The notes under the pieces: model-generated
Seen by the model: the letters and a program-made list of their open reading frames with translations, nothing else
Databases searched by the model: none
Told to the model about the DNA's origin: nothing
Program-made: the position numbers and the translations under genes
Part shown: positions 1 to 7,031 of the stretch, in pieces
How positions within the stretch are numbered: the stretch's first letter is position 1
Layout: the number at the start of each line of letters is the position of its first letter
Assembly (NCBI GenBank): GCA_964444385.1
Contig: CAYUHD010000044.1
Coordinates: forward strand, 1 to 11,974
DNA: 11,974 bases
Source of the DNA: D2472 sp964444385
GTDB lineage: Bacteria > Pseudomonadota > Gammaproteobacteria > Magnimaribacterales > D2472
Reading direction: 5' to 3'

Positions 1-594
1 ATTGAAAGACATCAAATCTTTAAAAAAACCTCTTCCTGGAGCTATCAAGCCTGTATTGGATGCAATAATTCTTGAGAACCTATCAGGTACCTCTGCTATA
101 ACCCTAAGTCCAACTAAACCACCCCAATCATGAACATGGGCAGTAATATTCTTTAGATCAAGTTCTGTAATTAATTGAGTCATTTTATTTACATGCATTT
201 GATGAGAATAATCATCAATTGAAATATATTTATCAGATTTACCAAATCCAACCATATCAGGCGCTATGACTCTATACCCTGCTTTAGTAAGAGTAGGAAT
301 CATTTTTCTAAATAAATAACTCCATGCAGGCTCGCCATGCAGTAAATATATAACTTCCCCGTTTTTAGGGCCTTCATCTAAATAGTGAATCCGAGTATCA
401 CCAATGGTTAAATAATTAGATTTAAATGGGTAATCTTTTATATCTACGAAACGTTCTTCTGGTGTTCTTAATATGCCTGGAGCAACTAAATTAAACCTTT
501 CATAATTAACATTTACATCTGAATTTCTAGAGTAATTAAAGAGTCCTAAGCATATGACTATGACAAAAAATAGTATTGAAAAGAGTTTATTCAT
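1..594 (-). CDS. Haloalkane-dehalogenase-like alpha/beta hydrolase with N-terminal membrane anchor (3'-truncated)
   Basis: The frame is open from ATG at 594 to the window edge (198 codons, no stop), so the C-terminus is missing. Residues 1-20 are a hydrophobic signal or anchor segment, which places the enzyme in the periplasm or on the inner membrane. The mature part begins with LRTPEERF and a YPF motif near 55, as in class I haloalkane dehalogenases of the DhlA type. HGEPAW at 86-91 is the oxyanion-hole loop. GFGKSDK follows at 116-122. HDWGG at 155-159 is the nucleophile elbow, with Asp156 instead of Ser. An Asp nucleophile followed by Trp fits dehalogenases and separates it from ordinary esterases; an epoxide hydrolase is the main alternative. 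The cap domain and catalytic His lie outside the window. The gene has a good GGAG Shine-Dalgarno 8 bases before ATG and lies beyond a hairpin, so it may be a separate unit. Confidence 0.85.
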   Translation of the reverse strand, partial: MNKLFSILFFVIVICLGLFNYSRNSDVNVNYERFNLVAPGILRTPEERFVDIKDYPFKSNYLTIGDTRIHYLDEGPKNGEVIYLLHGEPAWSYLFRKMIPTLTKAGYRVIAPDMVGFGKSDKYISIDDYSHQMHVNKMTQLITELDLKNITAHVHDWGGLVGLRVIAEVPDRFSRIIASNTGLIAPGRGFFKDLMSFN

Positions 595-602
595 CAATTG
601 AT

Positions 603-606
603 CTCC
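603..606 (-). promoter_or_regulatory. Shine-Dalgarno of the dehalogenase-like gene
   Basis: GGAG on the minus strand lies 8 bases upstream of the ATG at 594. It supports that start and is one of the clearer ribosome binding sites in the window. Confidence 0.6.
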
Positions 607-626
607 AAATATATGTAATTAAAGAT

Positions 627-657
627 AAACTATTGACATAAATAATGTCAATAGTTT
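627..657 (-). terminator. Perfect 13-bp hairpin after the symporter gene (terminator, possibly overlapping a promoter)
   Basis: AAACTATTGACAT (627-639) and ATGTCAATAGTTT (645-657) form a perfect 13-bp inverted repeat around a 5-base loop. It starts about 10 bases after the symporter stop codon and is followed on the minus strand by moderately T-rich sequence, as expected of a rho-independent terminator. On the plus strand it is followed by a T-run, so it could work in both directions, although no plus-strand gene precedes it. Each arm also contains TTGACA or its complement, so the structure could instead be an operator or a -35 element for the downstream hydrolase gene. Confidence 0.65.
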
Positions 658-666
658 TTATTAAAA

Positions 667-2415
667 TTAAGGTTGTCTGATTTTATCAACCATTCGGTAG
701 ATATCTTCTGGTGGTTTAAAAAATAATGAAGAAACAATGAGAGCAACAACAAAATTAATAATCATTCCAATAAAACCAAATCCTTCAGGGGATATTCCTA
801 AAAACCAATTATCGGCTGAATTCAAATGAACATTTACAAACTTATAATTTATTATATAAGCAGAGGTAATAACTAATCCAGAAAGCATTCCTGCTATTGC
901 ACCCTCTTTATTCAATCTTTTATAAAATATCCCCATTAATAAGACGGGAAATATTGTTGCTGCAGCTAAACCAAATGCAAATGCTACTACTTGCGCCACA
1001 AATCCAGGTGGGTATATACCAAAAAGTCCGGCTATAAATATCGCAACAGCTGCAGAACAGCGTGCATAGAAGAGTTCTTGTTTTTCAGTTATTTGAGGCA
1101 TGAAAGTTTTCTTCAAAAGATCATGTGAGATTGAGGCAGATATAACTAGCAATAAACCAGCTGCAGTTGATAATGCTGCGGCTAAAGCACCTGCAGCTAC
1201 CAATGCAACAACCCAACCAGGTAATTGAGCTATTTCAGGGTTAGCTAGGACCATGATGTCCCTATCAATATAAACCTCATTAGAATTTGTTAAATCTGGA
1301 GTGTTATTTACCAGCCTTTCACCAGAGAGCCCTCTTCCATTATCAAAATTAGGTTTTACTCCCTCTAATGCATTACCGGATGAATATTGAATGAGTTCAT
1401 CATTATTTTTATCTTTCCAAGCAATTAATCCAATATTTTCCCAATTTTTAAACCAGCTTGGCGCTTCTTTGTATTGAACCTCCTGCACAGAATCAATGAA
1501 GTTCATTCGAGCGAATGCAGAAACTGCAGGGGCAGTTGAATACAAAATAGCAATAAATATCAAAGCATATCCAGCTGATTTTCTAGCATCACTTACCTTT
1601 GGAACTGTAAAAAATCTAACAATCACATGCGGTAAACCAGCTGTTCCAAACATCAAAGCAGCAGTAATACAAAAAATATCAATATTAGATTTGGTATTTT
1701 CCGTATAAGCATTAAATCCAAGCTCAGTCGTGACTTTATCTAATTTATCTAATAAGTACACATCGCTATTAACAAGCGTGTCTCCAAAACCTAATTGAGG
1801 AATCGGATTGCCAGTCATGAGGATAGAAATAAAAATTGCTGGAACTAAATAAGCAAAAATTAATACACAATACTGCGCTACTTGAGTGTATGTGATGCCT
1901 TTCATACCACCTAAGACTGCATAAAAGAATACTATGCACATACCAATAATTACTCCTAGATTAATATCAACCTCAAGAAATCTTGAGAATACAATACCTA
2001 CACCTCTCATTTGACCAGCTACATAAGTAAATGAGACAAATATCAGGCATATCACAGCAACCAATCTAGCTGCATTTGAGTAGTACCTTGCTCCAATAAA
2101 ATCAGGAACTGTGTATTGACCAAATTTTCTTAAATATGGAGCCAACAATAAAGCTAAAAGAACATATCCACCTGTCCAGCCCATCAAATACACTGAACCA
2201 TCTTTACCAAGAAAAGCTATTAGACCAGCCATGGAAATGAATGAAGCAGCTGACATCCAGTCAGCAGCTGTTGCCATGCCATTTGCAACTGGGTGAACCC
2301 CCTTTCCAGCTATATAAAATTCATTTGTTGAATAGGCACGAGACCAAATGGCGATACCAATATACAAGGCAAAAGAAAGGCCAACAAAAATATAAGTAAG
2401 AACCTGGGTATCCAT
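667..2415 (-). CDS. Sodium:solute symporter, large subunit (SSS family, VC_2705-like)
   Basis: This 582-residue polytopic inner-membrane protein belongs to the sodium:solute symporter (LeuT-fold) family and probably imports a small organic acid or amino acid with Na+. The first transmembrane helix is at about 5-25. The segment around 45-70 (GMATAADWMSAASF, then GLIAFLG) is the conserved helix 1 region of acetate/ActP-like members. A loop of about 90 residues (roughly 305-395), rich in Asn, Asp and Glu, sits before the Ala-rich helix PGWVVALVAAGALAAAL, which is typical of the VC_2705 subfamily. The gene directly follows a small DUF4212-type subunit gene, with 5 bases between them. That pairing is the hallmark of this two-component subfamily. 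A GAGGAG ribosome binding site (2427-2432) inside the end of the small-subunit gene supports the ATG at 2415. The substrate cannot be read from sequence; the neighbours hint at an amino acid or 2-oxoacid. Confidence 0.9.
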   Translation of the reverse strand: MDTQVLTYIFVGLSFALYIGIAIWSRAYSTNEFYIAGKGVHPVANGMATAADWMSAASFISMAGLIAFLGKDGSVYLMGWTGGYVLLALLLAPYLRKFGQYTVPDFIGARYYSNAARLVAVICLIFVSFTYVAGQMRGVGIVFSRFLEVDINLGVIIGMCIVFFYAVLGGMKGITYTQVAQYCVLIFAYLVPAIFISILMTGNPIPQLGFGDTLVNSDVYLLDKLDKVTTELGFNAYTENTKSNIDIFCITAALMFGTAGLPHVIVRFFTVPKVSDARKSAGYALIFIAILYSTAPAVSAFARMNFIDSVQEVQYKEAPSWFKNWENIGLIAWKDKNNDELIQYSSGNALEGVKPNFDNGRGLSGERLVNNTPDLTNSNEVYIDRDIMVLANPEIAQLPGWVVALVAAGALAAALSTAAGLLLVISASISHDLLKKTFMPQITEKQELFYARCSAAVAIFIAGLFGIYPPGFVAQVVAFAFGLAAATIFPVLLMGIFYKRLNKEGAIAGMLSGLVITSAYIINYKFVNVHLNSADNWFLGISPEGFGFIGMIINFVVALIVSSLFFKPPEDIYRMVDKIRQP

Positions 2416-2420
2416 AGATC

Positions 2421-2675
2421 TTAAAGCTCCTCTTCAGATTTTTCTTTAAATTTTTTATCTAATTTATTCATTAGATATATATAAATAAAAATTAATAATA
2501 CGAAGAAATAAATGCTGCCTTGTTGAGCAAACCAAAATCCAAGCTTAAATCCACCAATTTGAAGTTGATCAAGAAAATCTGACCAAATAATTCCAAATCC
2601 AAATGACACAATGAACCAAATAGAGAGAAGGATTGAAAGAATTTTTAAGTTAGAGCGCCAATAATTTTGCTTCAT
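2421..2675 (-). CDS. Sodium:solute symporter, small subunit (DUF4212 family)
   Basis: This 84-residue protein has two predicted transmembrane segments, at about 11-30 and 51-70. An amphipathic stretch containing GGFKLGFWFAQQGS lies between them, and the C-terminus is charged (Lys/Glu). The GFWFAQQGS motif just before the second helix is characteristic of DUF4212 proteins. These are always found beside the large subunit of VC_2705-type symporters, as here, and are thought to form one transporter with it. The ATG at 2675 lies 3 bases after the stop codon of the sulfotransferase-like gene, so the transporter is co-transcribed with the enzymes upstream. Assignment rests on size, topology, motif and the partner gene. 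Confidence 0.9.
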   Translation of the reverse strand: MKQNYWRSNLKILSILLSIWFIVSFGFGIIWSDFLDQLQIGGFKLGFWFAQQGSIYFFVLLIFIYIYLMNKLDKKFKEKSEEEL

Positions 2676-2678
2676 TTG

Positions 2679-3401
2679 CTATATCTTATAGGTAAGTAAC
2701 TCATGATATGAATCTTCAGCCATAGCTGCAAAGTTTAATACTGTATCGGGGAACTCTTTTTGTTGTATGTTTTTTTTAAAACCAGTTGATGTCTTCACTG
2801 ATGGGTACCAGTGGGAGGCCCAAATTCCATCATATGGTTTAAAGCCTGCATCCCATTGCAGCATTTTTGGATCCCAAGATATATTTAGTTTAGAGCACAA
2901 TCTTGGTAAATAAGTCTCAGGACTATCTCGTAAGTCCGCTGCATCAATAACTACTGGAGTCATGCCTGTTTCATTCTTGATGTAATTAAATAAGTTAATT
3001 TGATCTAAAAAGCCAAAGTCTTCAAAATCAGCCTCAGGCCATTTTTTTAAAAAACTTGATATAACTTCCTTTGGCTCTCTTATTAAGAAACAATTTACGC
3101 ATTTTAGAATCCATTTTTTTTCAAAACTAGGGAGAATATGTTGAACCATGTGTTTTTGATAACATATGCCTATACCATCCTTTTTTAAACAATTATCCAC
3201 AACTATCTTCCAGTTGGTTTCTTGGTTATCTAAGACTTCCTTATACATAGGGTGTTTTTTATTAGATTCTTTTAAATATGATGCATAGAATGGCTCATCA
3301 ATTACTTCAATAATATCTTCTCTATTACCAAAGCTTCTCATAAGAGCCGTTGAAAGATTGCGTGGACCGGACCACATAGCAAGATTGAGTCTTTCAGCCA
3401 T
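2679..3401 (-). CDS. Sulfotransferase-like protein partnered with the class IV aminotransferase
   Basis: This 240-residue soluble protein has a P-loop-like N-terminus. SGPRNLST at 11-18 matches the position of the 5'-phosphosulfate-binding loop of PAPS-dependent sulfotransferases. IREPKEVISSF at about 107-117 resembles the 3'-phosphate-binding RxP...S motif. WDAGFKPYDGIWASHWY at 183-199 is a conserved-looking C-terminal block. No signal peptide is visible. Its ATG lies inside the last codons of the aminotransferase gene (8-bp overlap), which indicates translational coupling and probably a shared substrate. From memory of the families, bacterial homologues often sit next to class IV aminotransferases, and some animal proteins annotated as branched-chain aminotransferase-like fuse both domains. 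Whether it transfers sulfate, or uses the fold for other nucleotide chemistry, is unknown. Confidence 0.75.
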   Translation of the reverse strand: MAERLNLAMWSGPRNLSTALMRSFGNREDIIEVIDEPFYASYLKESNKKHPMYKEVLDNQETNWKIVVDNCLKKDGIGICYQKHMVQHILPSFEKKWILKCVNCFLIREPKEVISSFLKKWPEADFEDFGFLDQINLFNYIKNETGMTPVVIDAADLRDSPETYLPRLCSKLNISWDPKMLQWDAGFKPYDGIWASHWYPSVKTSTGFKKNIQQKEFPDTVLNFAAMAEDSYHELLTYKI

Positions 3402-4287
3402 TTGTTACTAATTGAAGATATAAACTTTGAAGTTTTTCAGTAATCTTATGATTGCTTTTATCTTCAATCTTCCTGCCATCAATTTCATTAACTGGCGTTA
3501 TTGAACCTAAAGTTCCTGTTACAAAAGATTCATCAGCTGCATATACATCAACAAGAGAGAAGTTTTTTTTAAAAACTGGAATCTTATTTTCTTTGCATAT
3601 AGAAATAACTTTCTTTCTTGTGATTCCATTCATGCAGTAATCACCTGTACTTGTCCATACTTCACCGTTTTTAACTATAAAAAAATTACATGAGTTTGTT
3701 GTATTTACAAAGCCTAGAGGATCTAACATTAATGCCTCATCTGCTCCTGCTTTTTCAGCTTGTATACAAGCTAAAATGCAATTTAATTTTGAGTGACTAT
3801 TCAGTTTAGGATCTTGCATCATGGGCGTTCCTCGAATTTGTGGAACGGTAGCAAGCGAAATAGCTTCTCTATTAGCTGAATCATCAGAATGTTCCATAAT
3901 GATAACTACTGTTGAACCATCCATTGAATAAGATGGTTTTTGAAAAGGCTTACTCTTTACACCCCTTGTAACCATTAAACGAGCATGAGCTTTATCAGTC
4001 ATATTGTTTGCAGATTTAGTTTGCTCTAAAGCATCCTTCAATTCATTAATTGATAAACCTATATCTAAGTCAATAGCTTTAGCAGCTTCAGACAACCTCT
4101 CTAAATGTTCGTCTAAAAATAGCCAGTTATTTTTAACCAGTCTAAGACCTTCCCATACCCCATCTCCCATCATGAATCCACTATCAAAGACAGAAATTTT
4201 AGCTTCATTTCTATGGAATAATTCACCATCAACATAAATCATTACATTTTCATTTTTTTTAATATGTGAATTTAGATCTGTGGTCAT
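3394..4287 (-). CDS. Fold-type-IV PLP aminotransferase (branched-chain / D-amino acid aminotransferase-like)
   Basis: This 297-residue cytoplasmic enzyme of aminotransferase class IV interconverts an amino acid and its 2-oxoacid. MIYVDGELFHRNEAKISVFDSGFMMGDGVWEGLR opens with the usual family block (about 16-49, including the FDSG..MGDGVWE signature). Lys167 in LNSHSKLN is the expected Schiff-base lysine, and TGTLGSITPV at 257-266 is the PLP-phosphate loop. The canonical Glu that contacts the PLP ring nitrogen (EG in most members) appears to be Thr in GFVNTTNSCNFF (192-203), so this is a divergent subgroup. Length is normal. The start ATG overlaps the stop of the deacylase gene by one base (TAATG), and the end overlaps the sulfotransferase-like gene by 8 bases. 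Substrate (L-branched-chain, aromatic or D-amino acid) is not determined by sequence. Confidence 0.88.
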   Translation of the reverse strand: MTTDLNSHIKKNENVMIYVDGELFHRNEAKISVFDSGFMMGDGVWEGLRLVKNNWLFLDEHLERLSEAAKAIDLDIGLSINELKDALEQTKSANNMTDKAHARLMVTRGVKSKPFQKPSYSMDGSTVVIIMEHSDDSANREAISLATVPQIRGTPMMQDPKLNSHSKLNCILACIQAEKAGADEALMLDPLGFVNTTNSCNFFIVKNGEVWTSTGDYCMNGITRKKVISICKENKIPVFKKNFSLVDVYAADESFVTGTLGSITPVNEIDGRKIEDKSNHKITEKLQSLYLQLVTNG

Positions 4288-5873
4288 TAATTTTCTCTAT
4301 ATCCTGGACCATATAGGATCCTTCCAGGTCTTTTCCCGTTATGATTACCATCCTCAACAACAATCGTTCCATTAACCAATACAAAATCAACACCTATTGC
4401 ATATTGATGAGGATCTTCAAATGATGCTTTATCAATTATATGGTTTGAATTAAAAATTGTAATATCTGCAAAATAACCTTCTTTTATTAACCCTCTTTTT
4501 TTAATTGATAGAATTGAAGCAGGTAAACTTGTCATCTTTCTGATAGCTTCCTCTAGAGTTAAAATATTCCTTTCTCTTACATAACGACCTAACACACGTG
4601 CAAAAGTCCCATAAGTTCTTGGGTGTGGAGCGCCTTCTTTAAATACAGTTAACGGGCCATCTGAAGCTATAGAAGTCATTGGGTGCTGCATTATTATATC
4701 AACATCATTTGAATTAATTGCATGATATACAGCTGATGCGCCCCCACCTTTAACTATTTCAAAAACAATTAATGCTGCATTAAGAGGAGTTGGTTCGAGC
4801 CTTTTATCTAAGCACAAATCAGCAAGATTTTTACCTTCCATTGAGGTATCCCAAGTATTCTTTGAAATAAAAATATTTTTAGGGTGTCCGCCACCCCTAT
4901 CATATAAGATTCTTTCTATAATTCCGTCAATTAGAAGTTGTCTTGTAGCTGGATCATCTATTCTCTCTAATAATGCTTTTCTACCGCCGGCTTGAGCCCA
5001 TTGAGGAATTAAAGCCCTGATAGATGTTTGTGAAGCCGTATATGGATATTGATCAATGCTAACTTGTAGTCCTTCTTCTATGGCTGCATCTACCAATTTT
5101 AAAGTTTCAGATGAAAGACCCCAATTATCTTTACCAATTATCTTATGATGAGTTATTTGAACAGGAATATTTGCCTCAATGCCAATATTAATTGTTTCGT
5201 TAATTGATTTAATTATTTCAGAAGCTTCTTCTCTCATGTGAGAAATATAAATACCGCCATATTTTGAAGCTTCTTTTGATAATTCAATTACTTCGTTGGT
5301 AGTTGAAAAACTTCCGGGTACATAAAAAAGACCGGTAGATAGGCCTAAAGCGCCATCTTCCATAGCTTCTGCAACCATATCTTTCATTAAGGATAATTCA
5401 TCTTTTGTAGGGTTACGGTTTTCCATGTTCATAACTTTTTCACGAATGGTTCCTTGACCTACAAATACCGACCAATTTGGGCTTATTTTAGTATCCTGGA
5501 TTTTCTTATAATGTTCATCAATGGGAAATGGCGAAGTTCCATCATTACCCTCTGTAAGTGTTGTAACTCCTTGTAAGATTGAACTTTCTGCAGTTGGTAC
5601 ATCATAGATGCCTCTTACAGCATGAGTATGAGAATCTATAAATCCAGGAGATATTATTAAATTAAACGCATCAATTGTATGTTTTGCTGATGAATGAGAT
5701 AAATCACCTATTTTAATGATTCGATCATTATTGATTCCTATATCAGCTTCATAGGAAGCTGATCCAGACCCATCAACAATTGTTCCATTGACAATCAAAA
5801 TATCATATTCATACCTAGAGCATGAAAATAAAAAGATAGTTACAAGAAATATATATTTAATATTTACCGCCAT
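4287..5873 (-). CDS. Lipoprotein N-acyl-D-amino-acid deacylase-like amidohydrolase
   Basis: This 528-residue metal-dependent amidohydrolase resembles D-aminoacylases, which release an amino acid from its N-acyl derivative. The N-terminus is a lipoprotein signal with Cys18 in LFSCS. Ser at +2 argues for outer-membrane sorting, so the enzyme probably acts in the periplasm. Visible active-site elements are HTH (82-84) in PGFIDSHTH, SHMREEA with His212, ITHHK with His242/243, SDG with Asp405, and HPRTYG with His417. The D-aminoacylase metal-ligand Cys in GNCG is Asp here (GNDG, 109-112), as in a large group of annotated but poorly studied relatives. The C-terminal beta domain ends with the usual VLVNGTIVVEDG motif. 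ATG at 5873 is 7 bases past the thiolase stop, with no clear Shine-Dalgarno. Substrate stereochemistry is unproven; a dipeptidase-like or other cyclic-amide role is possible. Confidence 0.85.
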   Translation of the reverse strand: MAVNIKYIFLVTIFLFSCSRYEYDILIVNGTIVDGSGSASYEADIGINNDRIIKIGDLSHSSAKHTIDAFNLIISPGFIDSHTHAVRGIYDVPTAESSILQGVTTLTEGNDGTSPFPIDEHYKKIQDTKISPNWSVFVGQGTIREKVMNMENRNPTKDELSLMKDMVAEAMEDGALGLSTGLFYVPGSFSTTNEVIELSKEASKYGGIYISHMREEASEIIKSINETINIGIEANIPVQITHHKIIGKDNWGLSSETLKLVDAAIEEGLQVSIDQYPYTASQTSIRALIPQWAQAGGRKALLERIDDPATRQLLIDGIIERILYDRGGGHPKNIFISKNTWDTSMEGKNLADLCLDKRLEPTPLNAALIVFEIVKGGGASAVYHAINSNDVDIIMQHPMTSIASDGPLTVFKEGAPHPRTYGTFARVLGRYVRERNILTLEEAIRKMTSLPASILSIKKRGLIKEGYFADITIFNSNHIIDKASFEDPHQYAIGVDFVLVNGTIVVEDGNHNGKRPGRILYGPGYREN

Positions 5874-5880
5874 TAAATGA

Positions 5881-7029
5881 CTAGGATGAAGATTTTTCTA
5901 AAATATGGATACCGCAAGCACTTCCAAGTCCAATAACATGTGCAAGTCCAATTTTAGGATTTTTGATCTGTCTCTGACCGGCTTCTCCTCTTAATTGAGT
6001 ACAAATTTCATATAGATTAGCAACTCCTGTTGCCCCTGTAGGATGACCTTTTGCTAATAGACCTCCAGATAAATTAACTGGAAGTTTTCCATCAATTTCA
6101 AAATAACCCTCATCAACAAGTTTTCCAGAATCTTCATCTTTACATAAACCCAAATTTCCATAATGAAGCATTTCAGCAGATGCAAAACAATCATGCAATT
6201 CAACTAAATCAAGGTCTTCGGGACCTATACCAGCCATATCGTATGCATCTTTAACAGCGTTTCTAGTTAAAGTATTAACATTAGGCATAACTAAATTTCT
6301 TTCCTCATAAGGGTCACTTGTTAAAGCTGATGCCCTAACTTTGATTGCTCTTTTTAAACCAAGTGATTTAGCTTTTTTTTCAGAAACTAAAACAGCTGCA
6401 GCTGAACCATCTACATTAGCTGAACACATTAATTTAGTATTTGGATAAGCAATCATCTCAGAATTCATAACTTCATCTAAAGGGGTTTCTATTTGATATC
6501 TTGATTTAGGATTCATTGTTGAATGGTGGTGATTTTTAACTGATATTTTGGCAAATTGTTCAAAAGTAGTTCCATATAATCTTGCATGTTCCATCCCTGC
6601 CTCAGCAAAAACAGCTGGCATTGTTAAAGACCCCAAAAGACCTTCTATCGGAATTCCTTCATCAAGTGATTCACCGCCCAATAAACCTGTCCCCATTTTT
6701 TCAACTCCAGATACCAATACTGTGTCATATAGACCTGCTTTTATAGACATCCAGCCTTCTCTAAAGGCAGTAGCTCCTGTTGCACATGCATTTGTACAGT
6801 TAACAATAGGAATTCCTGTCTGGCCAATTAATTGCAATGTTTTTTGGCCAACCATTCTATTAACTTCTTTTATGTTTCCACAATAAAAAGCCTGCATGTC
6901 ACCCATTGTTAAATTGGCATCATCTAAAGCAAGCAAAATAGATTCAGCTGCAAGCTCAGGAACAGATTTATTTGGAAATCGTCCAAATTTGATCATATCA
7001 ATTCCAATAATATATACGTCCTCATTCAT
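5881..7029 (-). CDS. SCP-x type thiolase / acetyl-CoA acetyltransferase-like
   Basis: This 382-residue thiolase of the sterol-carrier-protein-x (nondecarboxylating) subgroup is expected to cleave a 3-oxoacyl-CoA with CoA, or to condense acyl-CoAs. The nucleophile is Cys82 in NCTNACATGA. His279 is in VELHDCFASAE, and His329 is in the GGLLAKGHPTGATG block. The fourth motif, GLGSACGIHI, carries Cys372. The GEAGQRQ motif at 348-354 and the total length fit SCP-x thiolases that lack the SCP2 domain. These often work with a small DUF35 OB-fold partner protein, and none is seen here. The ATG is 2 bases past the stop of the oxidoreductase gene, preceded by an AGGTGA ribosome binding site at a 6-base spacing. 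It could process the acyl-CoA made by the oxidoreductase, but that is inferred from position only. Confidence 0.9.
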   Translation of the reverse strand: MNEDVYIIGIDMIKFGRFPNKSVPELAAESILLALDDANLTMGDMQAFYCGNIKEVNRMVGQKTLQLIGQTGIPIVNCTNACATGATAFREGWMSIKAGLYDTVLVSGVEKMGTGLLGGESLDEGIPIEGLLGSLTMPAVFAEAGMEHARLYGTTFEQFAKISVKNHHHSTMNPKSRYQIETPLDEVMNSEMIAYPNTKLMCSANVDGSAAAVLVSEKKAKSLGLKRAIKVRASALTSDPYEERNLVMPNVNTLTRNAVKDAYDMAGIGPEDLDLVELHDCFASAEMLHYGNLGLCKDEDSGKLVDEGYFEIDGKLPVNLSGGLLAKGHPTGATGVANLYEICTQLRGEAGQRQIKNPKIGLAHVIGLGSACGIHILEKSSS

Positions 7030-7031
7030 AT

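Noticed and set aside
6548..6886. Open frame of 112 codons on the plus strand inside the thiolase gene
   Set aside because: It lies antisense to a well-supported enzyme, has no recognisable domain and no Shine-Dalgarno signal. Open antisense frames are expected with this codon bias.
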